Shown in pieces: positions 1 to 11,885 of a stretch of 64,000 nt of DNA. Numbering within the stretch: position 1 is the stretch's first letter; each line of letters opens with the position of its first letter. Where the stretch lies: positions 3,308,277 to 3,372,276 of the forward strand of contig NC_079901.1 of NCBI RefSeq assembly GCF_024868665.1, written 5' to 3'. Position numbers and translations under genes: made by a program. The DNA comes from Triplophysa rosa. Its lineage: Eukaryota; Chordata; Actinopteri; Cypriniformes; Nemacheilidae. The notes under the pieces were generated by a model. It worked only from the letters and a program-made list of their open reading frames with translations, made no database searches and was not told the DNA's origin.

Positions 1-291
1 ACGTTGTGTCCCTCATGCCACAACACTGGCCGCTCACCCCAGCTGTCGGGGGAGGATGCTTTAGGCTCCTCAGACCAAAGGTGAATGAATGAGCACGCCG
101 GCTTCCCTCTTATACCCGGACATCCGGGGAGGAGCCCGGCATGCAAATTTCATTTGCCAATTTTCATTGGCCTTTTCTAAATCCTCAGAAGATGATAGGT
201 TCTCAAGACAAACCCCATTCTGTCGGTTCGACACAACGTCTCGTTCCCTCCATCAGGGAACCGAGGTTACATCCGTAACCAAGACGTTTTC
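1..291 (+). mobile_element. DIRS retrotransposon, right terminal fragment
   Basis: This stretch is almost base-for-base the same as 16721-17011, the right terminal region of the complete-looking DIRS element in this window. Similarity stops right after 'aagacgttttc' in both places, which marks the element end. The element would extend to the left of the window, so I cannot say whether coding frames are present there. The short open frame at 89-352 runs through the terminal repeat and is not a gene. Confidence 0.8.
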
Positions 292-340
292 CGTTTCAGA
301 ATGTGAGGTATGTCAAACCCGAGAAAGCGGGGTAACTCAA

Positions 341-1456
341 GCCCGTTTCTAAAGGAGAGGTCACTTATACTCAGAGTCAGTAACCATAGTAACTTACTCT
401 GTGAACCTTACCTGGTCGGGAGCAGGTTTTCTTTGGTAAACCCAGAGTTTATTTCCATCTCCTCCCCCTTTTAAAGCACAAGTGGTGTACCTCATTCATT
501 CATTCATTAATACAGTCATTCATGGCACACATTATGATCACACAGAGACCATCTCAGTGACTTATATGTCATATGTGCTTTTATAGAGGACTCATGAAGA
601 GGCTGCATATTCATTCATTGGGATGTACTTAGATTTCAGGAGAGCAATTTTGTCATTTCCCTGTGCATTTTTATTAAAACTTTACAGTTTTTCTTTACAG
701 TGAATTAGATATATCAAAGTATATCTCATCCATCCTTACATCAATAACATCAGCCACTGTATGTGTATTGCATCAGAGCATAATTTTCTATGGACGATGA
801 GAAACTACTTAATAAAGGGTATAAATAAAGTGCATAAATAAAGAAATTAATAAATACAGACATACATGCAGAAATGAAGCGATAAAGGTAATAAGTAATT
901 TTGACGTGCAGCCATTCCAACTCAGAACAGGGTTCGAACCGGCGATCAGTCTAACTTTGCACGACAGTCTGACGCCTTACAGATGTCCTATACACCATGA
1001 AGTCTCACTTGCGTAACTAGAGCATTTATGGCGAGTGAAAACATACAATTTTTTATTATTTCTGTCTTATTTCTGTTGTTTCATTCATTTAACGATTAAT
1101 TTGTTTGTTTATTGGTACATTTATTAATTTAAACTTAAGTCATTTTCAGCACATCAGTAAATCCACTGTATGCAGAGCGGAAAGTGTGCCTCACTCTCAA
1201 GTGCTTTCTGCCGCCATGTTGCTTTTTTGGCGCCGTTGCCATGGTGAATCGTAATATCGGCGCTCCATTGATGATGGCTTTTTATAGTCGTGGTGCACAC
1301 ACTTAACCCAGGGTAAGCTTATCCAGAGTAAATTGAACTAACTAAAATCAGCTGTTCTGAAACCAAAAACTCAAAGTTTCTCATTTCTAAGTAAACCAAC
1401 TCTGAGTTCAAGGTTTAACCTAGAGTTGGTTGAACCTCCTTATTGAAACGGGTCCC
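341..1456. mobile_element. PIF/Harbinger-like non-autonomous DNA element
   Basis: The left end reads 'gcccgtttctaaaggag' and the reverse complement of the right end reads 'acccgtttcaataaggag', giving an imperfect terminal inverted repeat. Subterminal motifs with 'actcagagt' and 'aactctgagtt' are also mirrored near both ends (about 370-460 and 1320-1430). A 3-bp 'caa' flanks both ends, which would suit a Harbinger-type duplication but is too short to be decisive. No transposase frame is present; the inside is AT-rich filler. The superfamily is an inference from the TIR style. Confidence 0.5.
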
Positions 1457-1763
1457 AAGACAGTTCCACACCAAAACAGTGAATTATTGACCAACAATCA
1501 AAAATACACAAACCTGGTTTTTGCCATTGTACATTACATTGACATAAGAGCAAGAACTCTCGCTTTGTGCACTGTCTGAGAAATGCATTCACTGTGTTGA
1601 ACTCAAAAATGTTTTTGTTTGTGTGTGTTCGTCTCTCATCAGCCCACTGAGTTTCATCAGATACAAACAACTGCAGATGATCTAGTTCTGTCTCCCACTC
1701 AACGCGGCTTACAACAGAACCTGGACCTGCTAGAATAATACTGTCAGACCTAGAGCCTGACAC

Positions 1764-1824
1764 ACACGTACACAGACAAGTACGCACAGAGACACGCAGG
1801 CACGCACACACACACGCTCAGTGA
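1764..1824 (-). mobile_element. L2 3'-UTR fragment
   Basis: A CA-rich stretch with 'acgtacacagacaagtacgc' and 'cgctcagtga' matches the 3'-UTR of the minus-strand L2 copies (for example 4803-4847). It is cut off at 1825 by a single N followed by an (AT)n run. Confidence 0.55.
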
Positions 1825-1825
1825 N

Positions 1826-1859
<34 letters not shown>
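1825..1859. repeat. (AT)n microsatellite with an assembly N
   Basis: A lone N at 1825 is followed by an uninterrupted AT dinucleotide run of about 34 bases. The N suggests an assembly join or unresolved base here. Confidence 0.9.
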
Positions 1860-1862
<3 letters not shown>

Positions 1863-1972
1863 GCCTGACAGTGGCGACGCTTCTTAAATTTGGCCCGTAG
1901 CCGGAGGTTTGAGGCTACTGGCTTGGCCCGGCTCAATGATAAGCTCGCCTATGGAAAAGCACCTATTGAAAG

Positions 1973-2546
1973 TGTCAGGACTCTGTCTTTCCTGTTACGA
2001 GTTTTCATGCTCTCTGGACAGAGTCGTGACAGTACCACGTCTTGCGGGTTTATGTTGCGTTTTGTGTGGAGACACGTGGCTTTTGTTGTTACTTTGCGCC
2101 GCGTGTCATCCTGTCTTGTCTCTTAGCCCCGCCTTCCTGTCTCCCGTAATCATGCCCTTAGTGTTAATCCCAGTCACCTGCCTGTCACCTCCCGTATGTA
2201 ATTATCCTTTGTTAGTGTTCCCTACATAATGCCCCTTTGTTCTCTGTCTTTTGCCGGTTTGTTGTCAACTACGTCGTGTCTAATACCTCATGTCTAGTAC
2301 TCCATGTCAATACTCCATGTCGAATAAGTCATGTCAACTCCTTCATGTCAATTGTTCTAGTAAGTCTTGAGTTGTTCATGTTTCACTGGTTCCCTAGTCT
2401 CTACCTTTTGTATTAGTGTACAGCGTTTATTATTTTTGACTCCTAAGTATATTCCCCCTCGTGGGATTTTGTTTTGTGTTTAAATAAAAACATTTTTGTC
2501 GTACTCTTCCGTCTGCGATTGGGTTCTGTCTATACGTTCCGTGACA
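1973..2546 (+). mobile_element. Solo LTR (gypsy-type LTR retrotransposon)
   Basis: The unit begins 'tgtcagga' and ends 'ccgtgaca', the TG...CA ends of an LTR. It carries a polyadenylation signal ('aataaa', about 2482) followed by a T-rich run, then a 'ctgcgattgggttctg' block like the 3' ends of other fish LTRs (compare 51765-51809 here). It is flanked on both sides by the same 5 bp, 'gaaag' (1968-1972 and 2547-2551), as expected of integrase. There is no internal region, so this is a solo LTR left by LTR-LTR recombination. The short frames at 1890-2229 lie inside it and are not genes. The assignment to a gypsy-type element is inferred. Confidence 0.8.
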
Positions 2547-2551
2547 GAAAG

Positions 2552-4540
2552 CTGGTTTGGTTTATCCAAAAAGGCTCTAGGTTTGTTGTTATGTGCTTCT
2601 TCTAAACAAAAACTGCTAAAGGGGTCAGAAAAGTCGGTAAATCAGGTGAAAGAGTTGCTAACCTAACAACACTGGTGGGAAACTATGACTGAATTAAATA
2701 AATGGGAAACACTGCGTCACCGAGAAGCTGCAGTCGGGGCGGGGAGGATTTTTGGTGTGGCGGCCCACAACGGCAAAATGATAGCGGAAATGCAACAATT
2801 GTAAACATAATTGTGTGGGCCTTTTTTAACGTAAATATGTATTTCAGTATTATAGCTAAGTTGGAGGGTTTTTATATTTAAATATTAATTGCGTGTCTGC
2901 AAATCTAACATTTTAAATGAAATATTGAAAGCTGCATAACATTGAATCTAATCGAAATCGTAATCGAATTGAAATGAAACCATATAAATCTAATCGAATT
3001 GCCAAATTAGTTGCAATACCCAGCCCTAATAAAGCTGTTAAGTGTTCCATTTAAGACAATACTAAGTAATAATTGATAAATACCATCTAAAATGAATACA
3101 CTAGATGGTAGAGTACATAGTGTATAGTTTAAGTGCATAGTGCATCAAGATACCTTGCTATGGCATAGATGTAAGAAAACAAGCGTGCCACAATGCAATT
3201 GCATCACGACCCGCATCACTCTCTAAAAAATGTGACGTGAACAGCCCCTTACTGGTTATCTACAAGTTGTTGTTCAGTGAACAAACCAGACAGTTCATCA
3301 AACCTATAGTTTTTAGGGCTTTTTTGAAGGTGAGCTATAAGAGAATAAACAGCATTAGAGCATTAGCGTTATCCTCACCTCTTTTTTGAGACAATCACGC
3401 ATTGCACGGTCCACATCATTACATGTGCCAAAGAACCTGAGAACATTGTGCTGAGGACAGACCCATACATTATTTGAAAATCATACAATACTTCAAAACA
3501 ATACACAATAGGTGCACTATATTATATAAAGATAATAAAAAAAGACATTCACCAGAAATAACAGTATCAATAAATGTGTACATACTGTAATTCAGTAACA
3601 AACTTGGTTACAATTAAAACATAATCACTTTCAGGAAAAAATTACTGTGTATGAAAGAAACATGTTAAATCAGAATCGGGTGCATGACTACCACATTTTT
3701 GGATTGGACATTTAAGGTGAAAATTAAAAAAAAAAAGCATTTGCACATGCTTTCATACCTCCTTGTGGCATTGCTTGAGAAGAGTTATAAGTGTATTGCA
3801 GTCATCAGTATGAAGATGGGGAGACAGATCTGGGTGCATCTTGAGTTAAAGCTGAATGTCTACCAGAGTATGGCTGAACGTGATCCCTGGCACTGCTTGT
3901 GACAATTACTGTTAGGGTCAAGTACAAAAAATTGTCCTTTAGAATTTAACATTTAACCATCTTTTTGTTTAGTTTTTAAGGCTTTTGGTTATACATTCAT
4001 TCATTACACCACCACCCAGTGTAAGGTTTGTGCCCCAGCTGCCCTACACTAACAGTATAGGTGAGTCCCAAAATCATTTTTCATGTTTCTGTAAAGCTCG
4101 TGAGTCATTTAGTCATGAGTTAAAAGACCTTTTCAGATAATCACAAGCACCATTCATATACATTTGTGCTCAAAAGTTTACACACCCCTTGCAGAATCTT
4201 AGTTCAACAATACAGTTTTTCTCTTTTTCTCAAAACAATAAGTTTGGGTCTCTAACAGTTAGTTTCTTGTTTACATCAGGCTTGAATTTCGTATTGATTT
4301 AGGCAAATTGCATATGTTTTGGCACATGTGTGATCAAAACTGATTAGCTGATTCTCAGTGAAACTGTCATTCTCTTAAAAACTTCTGAACTTTCTTTCAT
4401 CGTGTGAGCAATCGCATGCAAAATCATCCATTTATCAAAATGTATCATGTATATTCTGTGAATACATGGGAAGTTTGTAATGTCTGCTAAATTGACAAAT
4501 TGTCTGCCAACTGAAATAAAAAACTAAATACAATCAATCA
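2552..4540. other. No gene seen; AT-rich with eroded repeat ends
   Basis: I see no convincing coding region. A 'gggaaacactg' at about 2706-2716 resembles the outer end of the hAT family found whole at 17197-18992. About 2940-3030 ends in 'aatacccagccctaa', a hAT-MITE-like end. About 4165-4200 has 'tgctcaaaagtttacacacc', like the tip of the foldback element at 52.2 kb. The 72-codon frame at 3684-3902 has no recognisable content. Confidence 0.5.
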
Positions 4541-4757
4541 ACTCAACTCAACTCAACTTTATTTATATAGCGCTTTTTACAATTTTCATTGTTACAAAGC
4601 AGCTGTACATAAGACATAAGCATTGACTATATGCAAAACAATTAAAGTTGTACCTGCAAAAACAAGAAAAGGTTGAAAACACAGAAGACAGACACACCCA
4701 CACACAAAACACTCCACACACACAACACGCACACGCACCAACACACACAGACACAGA

Positions 4758-4806
<49 letters not shown>

Positions 4807-6451
4807 ACGTACACAGACAAGTACGCACACACACACCGCTCAGTGAGAGCACACATTTAGGATAAAGGAGAGAGAAGCACAGGTCAAATATAACAGATAA
4901 TAAATTCCTATATGCAATATTAATTAAGTAAAACTTTAAGATTCTAAAGCAGCCCCCCCGGTCAGGCAGATAGTGCAAAAACAGTATGCAAACGGTGGCG
5001 AGGAACCCAAAACTCTAATCGAGAAAAAAAACCTCAGGAGAACCCAGGCCCAACCAGGGGATTCCAGTTCCCCTCTGGCAAAAGCTGCTGCCTCTGCACA
5101 AGCTCCAGAGAACTTGCACAACAAGGCTAAATAAAATAAATAAACTTAATAATAAAATAAATTATAGTTTAAGATTATCATTAATAATCTAATAGCATTT
5201 GAAGTTTTGTGGTGAAGACATGTCAAGAGACCGCGTCCTTCTTTATCCAGCTCTATCATCTCAGCTCTTGTCAGGTCCCCACTTCCCATTCTCCGCTCTA
5301 CCATCAGGTCAGGCCATGAACTGCATCCTGCTCGCTGTGGTAACCTTGGAACAATGAGACAAGACTGGCTGAGAGTAGAGTACTGTTCTGTACTCTTTGA
5401 TGCAACAAGTACATCAGTTGTGTTTTTGGTTCCGGTTGATCTAACTAATGCAGCCTAAACCCTCTGAAGATTTATATTATGGAAGAGTAGTGTATGCAAG
5501 ATTAAAAAGATGCGTCTTTAGTCTAGATTTAAACTGACAGAGTGTGTCTGCCTCCCGGACAGTGCAGGGAAGACTATTCCAAAGTTTAGGCGCTAGATAG
5601 GAAAAGGATCTACCACCTGCACTTGATTTTGAAATTCTAGGTATTACCAACTGACAGGACGCCTGAGAGCGTAATGCACGTGAAGGACTGTAATACAAAA
5701 GGAGTTCATTCAAGTACTGAGGAGCTAAACCATGTAAGGCTTTATAGGTAATAAGCAAGATTTTAAAGTTAACGCGATGCTTTATAGGTAACCAGTGCAA
5801 GGTTGACAGAACCGGGGTAATATGTTCATACTTTTTTGTACGTGTAAGAACTCGAGCTGCCGCGTTTTGGACCAATTGGAGTTTTTGTAATAAGCCTGCA
5901 GGGCAACCACCTAACAGTGCATTACAGTAATCTAGTCTTGATGTCATGAATGCATGAATTAACTTCTCTGCATCTGAGATTGACAGCATATGACGTAGTT
6001 TAGATATATTCTTAAGATGGAAAAACGCAATTTTACAGGTGTTGGCGACGTGGCTCTCAAATGACAGATTACTATCGAATAGAACGCCAAGATTCTTTGC
6101 TGACGACGAGGGTTTTATGGAACATCCGTCAATAGTTAAACAGTATTCTTGGTTGTTACTTATAGCAGTTTTCGGTCCAATAAGTAACACTTCCGTTTTG
6201 TCCGAGTTCAGTAATAAAAAGTTGTTACTCATCCAGTTTTTTATATCGACTATGCATTCCATTATTCGATGGAACTGCTGTGTTTCATGAGGCTTCGAGG
6301 AAATATAAAGTTGAGTATCATCAGCATAACAGTGAAAGCTAACTCTGTGTCGCTTTATTATATCTCCTAGAGGTAGCATGTATAATGCGAAGAGCAGAGG
6401 CCCTAAGACTGAGCCCTGTGGTACACCGTACTGGACTTGCGATTTGCGTGA
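4541..6451 (-). mobile_element. L2-type LINE, 5'-truncated copy A
   Basis: Reading on the minus strand, this copy runs from inside the reverse transcriptase domain through the 3'-UTR (with its GT-rich tract at about 4740-4830) to the terminal 'gcgctatataaataaag' followed by repeats of 'ttgag'. It matches the plus-strand copy at 21839-23718 throughout. The break at 6451 is where similarity to the other copies stops, the typical result of incomplete target-primed reverse transcription. Confidence 0.93.
5477..6451 (-). pseudogene. L2 ORF2 fragment: RT catalytic core and C-terminus
   Basis: This is the last part of an L2 ORF2 protein, open without a stop from the truncation point. It begins just before the RT motif [12 protein letters not shown], continues through the catalytic [11 protein letters not shown], then the thumb and C-terminal region rich in 'HWLPIKHR' and '[13 protein letters not shown]' motifs. 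It lacks the endonuclease and the first half of RT (including the first catalytic aspartate), so it cannot act alone. It aligns without gaps to the copy ending at 22807. The first methionine is at 6379, but that is accidental: the frame is open to the break. Function of the intact protein (known for the family): nicking of target DNA and priming of cDNA synthesis. Confidence 0.9.
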
Positions 6452-7093
6452 TCAGACCAATAAGTGCAATTAAATGTCCACTAAGAAGTTTTGTTTTGTT
6501 TTGTTAAGTAGATGTCATTTATGTTCTGTATAATTTTTACTGTAACATGTATAAAACATTAAAAATTAAAATGGATAATTTTTCAGTTTACATGTAACAC
6601 ATTTCTACTTTCTAAATAAATGTTCTGTATAAATCTTCTTCTGTGTACTAATAATTATTCCCAGTAAATCTTTACCTACTGTACCCTTTGTAACATTCTG
6701 TATATTACAGTACAGTCAGTGTCATAAAGTAGAGCATAAATGAAATTTGTATATAACAATAATTTTCACATTGGGCCTCATTTATGGAAGGGAAGTATAT
6801 TTTATTAAATAAGATATATGCATTAGATCAGGCCTACCTTTTCTGCTGTTAAAATATACTGTATCACTGATGTCCTTCTGAAACCACGTATCTCCATATT
6901 TTGTGATTTTTTTTGTCATAAATCATTTGAATTAGTCACCCTTTTGAATCTGAACTGTACAATATAATAATAATAAATACACTTTCTTAATGTATACTAT
7001 ATTATTTTTAATTATAAAACGGAAACTTCCAGTCCTCGATTCTGATTCTCACTGTGCAGCATCCTTATCAACAACCCTTAGCAACAGAAACAA
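6452..7093. other. No gene seen; AT-rich intergenic
   Basis: AT-rich sequence with many stops in all frames and no repeat I recognise. Confidence 0.5.
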
Positions 7094-8900
7094 TCAATAT
7101 TAAAGCTGCGAGCAGCGATGTTCGGGCCCTCGCGGAAAGTGCCACCGCAACCCGGTGCAACCACCAGTCGTCGGTCTCAGGAAGAGCAAACGGTGGACAA
7201 TGCGCATATAGGAAGTTATATTATAGAAAGACTTCCATTTATTTACATGTACCAGATTTCCAGCTGCCAGTTCGTGGCGCAATACCGTAGGTTAATATTG
7301 ACATATTTAACACGTTTTTCATGGCATGACTCTTATCAAACATGTTAAGTTTGGAGCAGACTGGACAACGGGTCTCATTCACTAAGCATGCGTACGCACA
7401 AATGTGTGCACGAAACCGGCACATGAGCATTCAAGGTCAAGGTCAAGGCCATTTAGCATCACAAAAAACTTGACGTGAGACTAACAAAATATGATGTTCA
7501 TCTGATTAAAGCTCTAGGAGGAGTTTGTTAAAGTAGGACACCTGGAAACGGAAAAAACTGGTTCTGTGCAGTGGAAAGTGAAAATAAATGACTTCACGGT
7601 GGGTTTAGAGCATGGGTCCAAGAGATTTCTTTCTTGGTATTGAGGTGATAGACAATTAAGTGCAATCGCTGCACGATTGCGTAAGGAAAGCAGTAAATGG
7701 TAGGAGATAAAATTAATGCAGGCGAATTATAGTAGGAATTGTTATTTATTTATATTGTATGTGCCACATTCTCTTTTGCCAGCTGGTGGCGCTATTACTA
7801 TGAGTGAACACTGACATGGATATGTGTTCAGGCCAGGACTATTATCAAACATGTGAAGTGTGAGGCTGGTCAGACATTGTGTGCCTGAGTTACTATAGCT
7901 TCCTGTTTCATGGCGAAACATCAAACTTTGTCAGGCCGCCACGGACACGCCCCTCAATGAAAAGTCAGGAACTTTCAAGTCACAAAGGTCTGAAGATCTT
8001 ACTGGCCAAATATGCTGCTGACCTGTTCAAATCTCTATGAGGAGTTAATCACAGTTTAAAACATGCCACTTCCTGTTTCCTGCAGGTGGCGCTATAACAG
8101 TATCTGAATATTACCATGTAGATGTCTTCTGGCCAGGACTTTTATCAAATGTGTGAAGTCTGGGGCCTGTTGGACTTGAGTTATGCCTGAGTTACAACAA
8201 CTTCCTGTTCATGGTGAAAAGCCAAACTTTGGCAGGCCGCCAGGGTCACGTTCCCCCATCAAAAGTCAGGATCTCCGCAATTTAGCTTCGCAAAGGCCTT
8301 AAGATGAGAATGACACGAAGATGATGTTGATCGGATTAAAACTCTAGGACGAGTTCGTTAAAGTACAACGACTGGAAATTGAAACAAATTACAAAATTGC
8401 ACAGGAAATTAAAAATAACTCACAGAGTACTGGCTTGGGTTTAGAGATATGCTCCAAGAGACTTTTCTTAATGATTCGGGGTGTTCTATGAGTCCACCAA
8501 ATTTGGTGCATGTACGTTTTGCGTAGTGGTCTGGGCAGTTCTAGGTGGCGCTAGCGAGCCATTTTGCCACGCCTAATTTTGAAACCCCTATCAGACGTAA
8601 ATTTTCGCCACATCTGATGCGTGTGCAAGTTATTGTGAGTTTTTGAGCATGTTTAGGCCTTCAAATTAGAATATCTAATTGGTTCGTATCACTCATAGGT
8701 TAGAGTACTATCAAGTGCAGATGCTAAACCACGCCCATAGCAACCAAACACATTAGCCTAGCAACCGTTTAGCAAGACCTATATCTCTATCAGAACATCT
8801 TAGAGTCATGGGGGTTGGTTAGATTCATTAGTACTTAAAGTTTCATCACCCTAGTGATGAAAAAAGTTCCGCGGTTTGCCACTAAAGCATCACTCAGTTT
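7094..8900 (+). repeat. Noncoding fish mid-repetitive element with internal repeats
   Basis: It starts at 'ttaaagctgcgagcagcgatg' followed by 'ttcgggccctcgc'. It holds three degenerate copies of a unit of roughly 300 bases, each with a 'ggtggcgctat'-type block, a 'ggccaggact.ttatcaaa' block, a 'cctgagtta' block and a 'caggccgcca' block (around 7265-7600, 7780-8000 and 8085-8290). A later 'aatttggtgcatgtacg' and 'ggtggcgctag' stretch at 8500-8560 belongs to the same type. No frame is open across it. I know this pattern as an abundant fish repeat of unclear class; that is recognition only. Confidence 0.5.
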
Positions 8901-8927
8901 CTTTAGAAAATGTACTATCTAGTTTAC

Positions 8928-9454
8928 CTTATTAGTAAGTTTATTTGTTTTTTATTTAGCCTTGTTGTGCAAACACTGTCAAGCTTTTGCCAGAGGGGAA
9001 CTGGAATCCCCTGGTTGGGACTGGGTTCTCCTGAGGTTTTTTTCTTGATTGGAGTTTTGGGTTCCTCGCCACCATTTGCATACTGTTTTGCACTATTTGC
9101 CGGCCGGGGGGCTGCTTTAGAATTAGAATTTTAAAGTTTTACTTAATATTGCATATAGGAATTTATAGTCTGTTTAATATTTGACCTGTGTTTCTCTTTC
9201 CTGTATCTTAAATGTGTGCTTTCACTGTACGTGCGTGTCTGTGTGCGTGTCTATGTCTATGTGTGTTAGTAGGTGTGCATAATGTATGTGTGTGTGGAGT
9301 GTTTTGTATGTGGGTATGTCTGTCTTCTGTTTTCACCTTTTTCTTGTTTTTACAGGTACAACTTTAATTGTTTTGCTTATAGTCAATATGTCCCATGTAC
9401 AGCTGCTTTGTAACAATGAAAATTGTAAAAAGCGCTATATAAATAAAGTTGAGT
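8928..9454 (+). mobile_element. L2-type LINE, 3'-end-only copy F
   Basis: Only the last about 530 bases of the L2 3'-UTR remain, from 'ttattagtaagtttattt' through the GT-rich tract to 'gcgctatataaataaagttgag'. It is more diverged from the other copies than they are from one another (for example the GT tract is broken up), so it is an older insertion. Short frames at 8910-9489 are UTR. Confidence 0.9.
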
Positions 9455-9889
9455 ATAAGCATTCTTCCAAATATCTTTCTCTGTGTTAATCAGAACTAAG
9501 AAAATTTATACAGATTTGGAACAACTCAAAGGCGAGTAAATGATGACAGAATTATCATTTTTGGGTGAAGTATCCCTTTACGTGCAACATTTGTCTCACA
9601 AGTTGTTTTTCAGTAGGTAAATTAAAAACATATAACCAACATAAATAACTTTTCAAGTAAATTAAACATTGTATGCTTAAATTAAAAGCGTATCTTTCTA
9701 AACTGACACATTTAACTCTTTCAGCCTCTTATTTAAACCTAGAAACATCTCAGTGTTTACCATCTTAAATTAAATAAACCTGAAAACATCTCTGTGTTAA
9801 TCATCTTATGGTATTGTCAATGGTCTAGTACAGGTGTCGGCAAACTTTTTGACATGACGTGTAGTTTAATTTTTTCTTGGTAATCACCA
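9455..9889. repeat. Repeat fragment, then gene-free sequence
   Basis: About 9460-9585 ('ttccaaatatctttctctg' to 'gggtgaagtatccctttac') is a fragment of a common fish repeat whose end resembles 'aaggaatagttcac' at 23815 in reverse. A near-duplicate of about 45 bp follows at 9733-9812 ('aacatctc.gtgtt.a.catctta'). At 9832 'caggtgtcggcaaac' resembles a hAT end but has no partner. Confidence 0.4.
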
Positions 9890-10340
9890 GTCAAGTTTCA
9901 AGTCTTTGAGGTCGAGTCCAAGTCAAGTCTCAAGTCTCTGAGGTGGAGTCCAAGTCACATCTCATGTCTATGTTCTATTTTTAGCAATAGTTCTCTCAGA
10001 TAGTTATTGTAATTCACAGTGTATGAAGTTAAATCAGTTTTGAAATATTAAAACTAATCAAATTTACAGAATGTCTTGTTCATTTATTCAAAACTGTCTA
10101 ATAAAGCACACAAACATTTACTAAAATCATTAATTTAATTTCATACAGAATCATTTTTACATTGTTACATTAGATCCAAGCTAAAACACTTTACAGAACA
10201 TAACTGATAATAATAACATTTACTCTACATTTTCATAGAAGTTCAATGCACAAATGTGCATATAAATACTAAAACCAACATTTAACACAGTCCTTTTTTC
10301 TTACAGTGAGCAAGATCTTTCTGTGTTCAAAGACAACGTT

Positions 10341-11885
10341 TTATGCAGGCTGGTTACATTTCAGTAAGATCAAATTTGATAGTGTTTTTTCACCAAGCCT
10401 GTATCGATGAGGACGCATAATGAGGCCACCGTGGCTAAACACCCTTTCCACTGGGGAACTGGAAGCAGGAACTGCTAACACTCTCATAGCTACCCGTTTA
10501 AGCCTGGGAAAATCTGTGTCGTGGACTCTCCAAAACTCCAGGCAATCAACAGCTTCTTCATTGGAAGATGTCTGAATGTAGCACATAAGCTCTGCTTGGA
10601 CAGACAAGTTTAATCTCCTTTTTTTTGTTGGCTTTGCTCCAGTAGTTAGAAAAGAGTTTACACATTTTGGCAGGTGGCACCTCATCTTCTTCATTGCTGC
10701 TTTCAGCAACAACAACTTGTTGTGCTTCAGCCACAAGTGAGATCTGAAAGTATATGATAGAACTATGGTTAGCAGCAAGCAATAACATTAACGGTATTCA
10801 TTACTCACACAAAGTAATAGTCACACATAAATAACACCAAAGGTACTTGGTATTGTACCTACCGATTAGATTCTTCTTTACATCCTCTTTGACTTCGTCT
10901 GGACAGAGAACATCTTCATCAAGCCAAAACCGGCAAATGGATGGGTCCAGCAGGGCAGCCAGCATGTGTATTTTGTTTCCAAATGGAAGTTGTGTTGCTG
11001 CTCCATCTGAGTGATCCATTTTGACATTAACAAATACACCTTGAAAACAAGGCTTGAGAGACTGCTGCAGTGCTCTAACTAGACTGCGTAGGTGACGACT
11101 TGTGCTAAGCATTTTTTTCAAGTGACTGTGAGCACACACGGAAGAACATCACTGACAGTGACCACTTTTTCTCCCTGAGTTAGGTCAGTTGCCTGAAGAA
11201 AAGGATCCAGAATGTCCACAAGCTCCAAAAGCTGGCTCCATTCCCTTGGTAAAAAACAGAGCACCTTGTGTGCTTGGGTTTCGAGCAATGTATTGAGGCT
11301 TTGCAGATTCAGGCTGGTTACTGCTTTAACAAGCCGTTGGGTAGAATTCCATCTAGTAGGTACAGCAGCTGGAATAGACCGATTGGCTCCAAACTCTTCC
11401 TCAAAGGCTTCTTTCAGTCGACAGGTAGTATGTAGTAATCTGCAAAGTGGTGTTACTTTAGCCATTGCACTGTTTATACTATTTGATTCCTTTAATCCAT
11501 CTCTGATCACCAGTTGCAATGAATGGGCGAAGCACTGCAAGTGCTGTTGCTGGCAGCTGGAGTGAATTGTCTCAATATCAGCAATGTGCTCTTCTTGTAG
11601 TTCTTCCCATAGATCGGGGTTATCCAAATCTTCATTGTCATTAGCCTCATTTATGTTAGGGAAACAAACCTTGAAGGCCTTTTTCAGATTTGCTGCATTA
11701 TCACACACAATATAATCTATTTTATGTTTAATGCCAAAACGGTCACAGATTAATTCAAATTTGTCACAGATCCTTTCTCCTGTGTGTGATCCAGTAAATC
11801 TGTCACAGCTCAGAAGAACTGACTCCAGTCTTGGACACGTCTTCTCTTTTAGAGCCATGTAATGTGCTGTTACGCCCCTCACGGC
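10341..11885 (-). pseudogene. hAT transposase, C-terminal two thirds, frameshifted
   Basis: Read on the minus strand the product starts at the DIRS junction in the RNase H-like core (VTAHYMALKEK), passes the block IVCDNAANLKKAF and an HCFAH-like block (LQCFAHSLQLV), then TRWNST, ALLDPSICRFW, and ends with the hAT dimerisation domain (ASSSPVERVFSHGG, then LSNLILLKCN). The pieces lie in different frames: about 11885-11118, 11139-10862, and 10745-10341. A one- or two-base shift is needed near 11125. Between 10862 and 10745 a plausible intron fits (donor 'gtaggt', acceptor 'tactttcag'). A further one-base shift is needed in the T-run near 10617-10626. The protein once excised and reinserted the element; this copy cannot. 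Nearest family by motif is the ZBED/Ac branch. Confidence 0.88.

Noticed and set aside
925..1005. Minus-strand tRNA gene with B box 'ggttcgaacc'
   Set aside because: The B box is perfect, but I could not form the acceptor and anticodon stems or a good A box; at best a degenerate tRNA-derived fragment inside a DNA element.
4563..4978. Cys-Val and Thr-His repeat proteins in both strands (also at 23.4, 32.3, 35.7, 59.5 and 63.0 kb)
   Set aside because: Translations of the GT/CA microsatellite in L2 3'-UTRs or of the 63.1-kb microsatellite; equal frames on opposite strands show they are artefacts.
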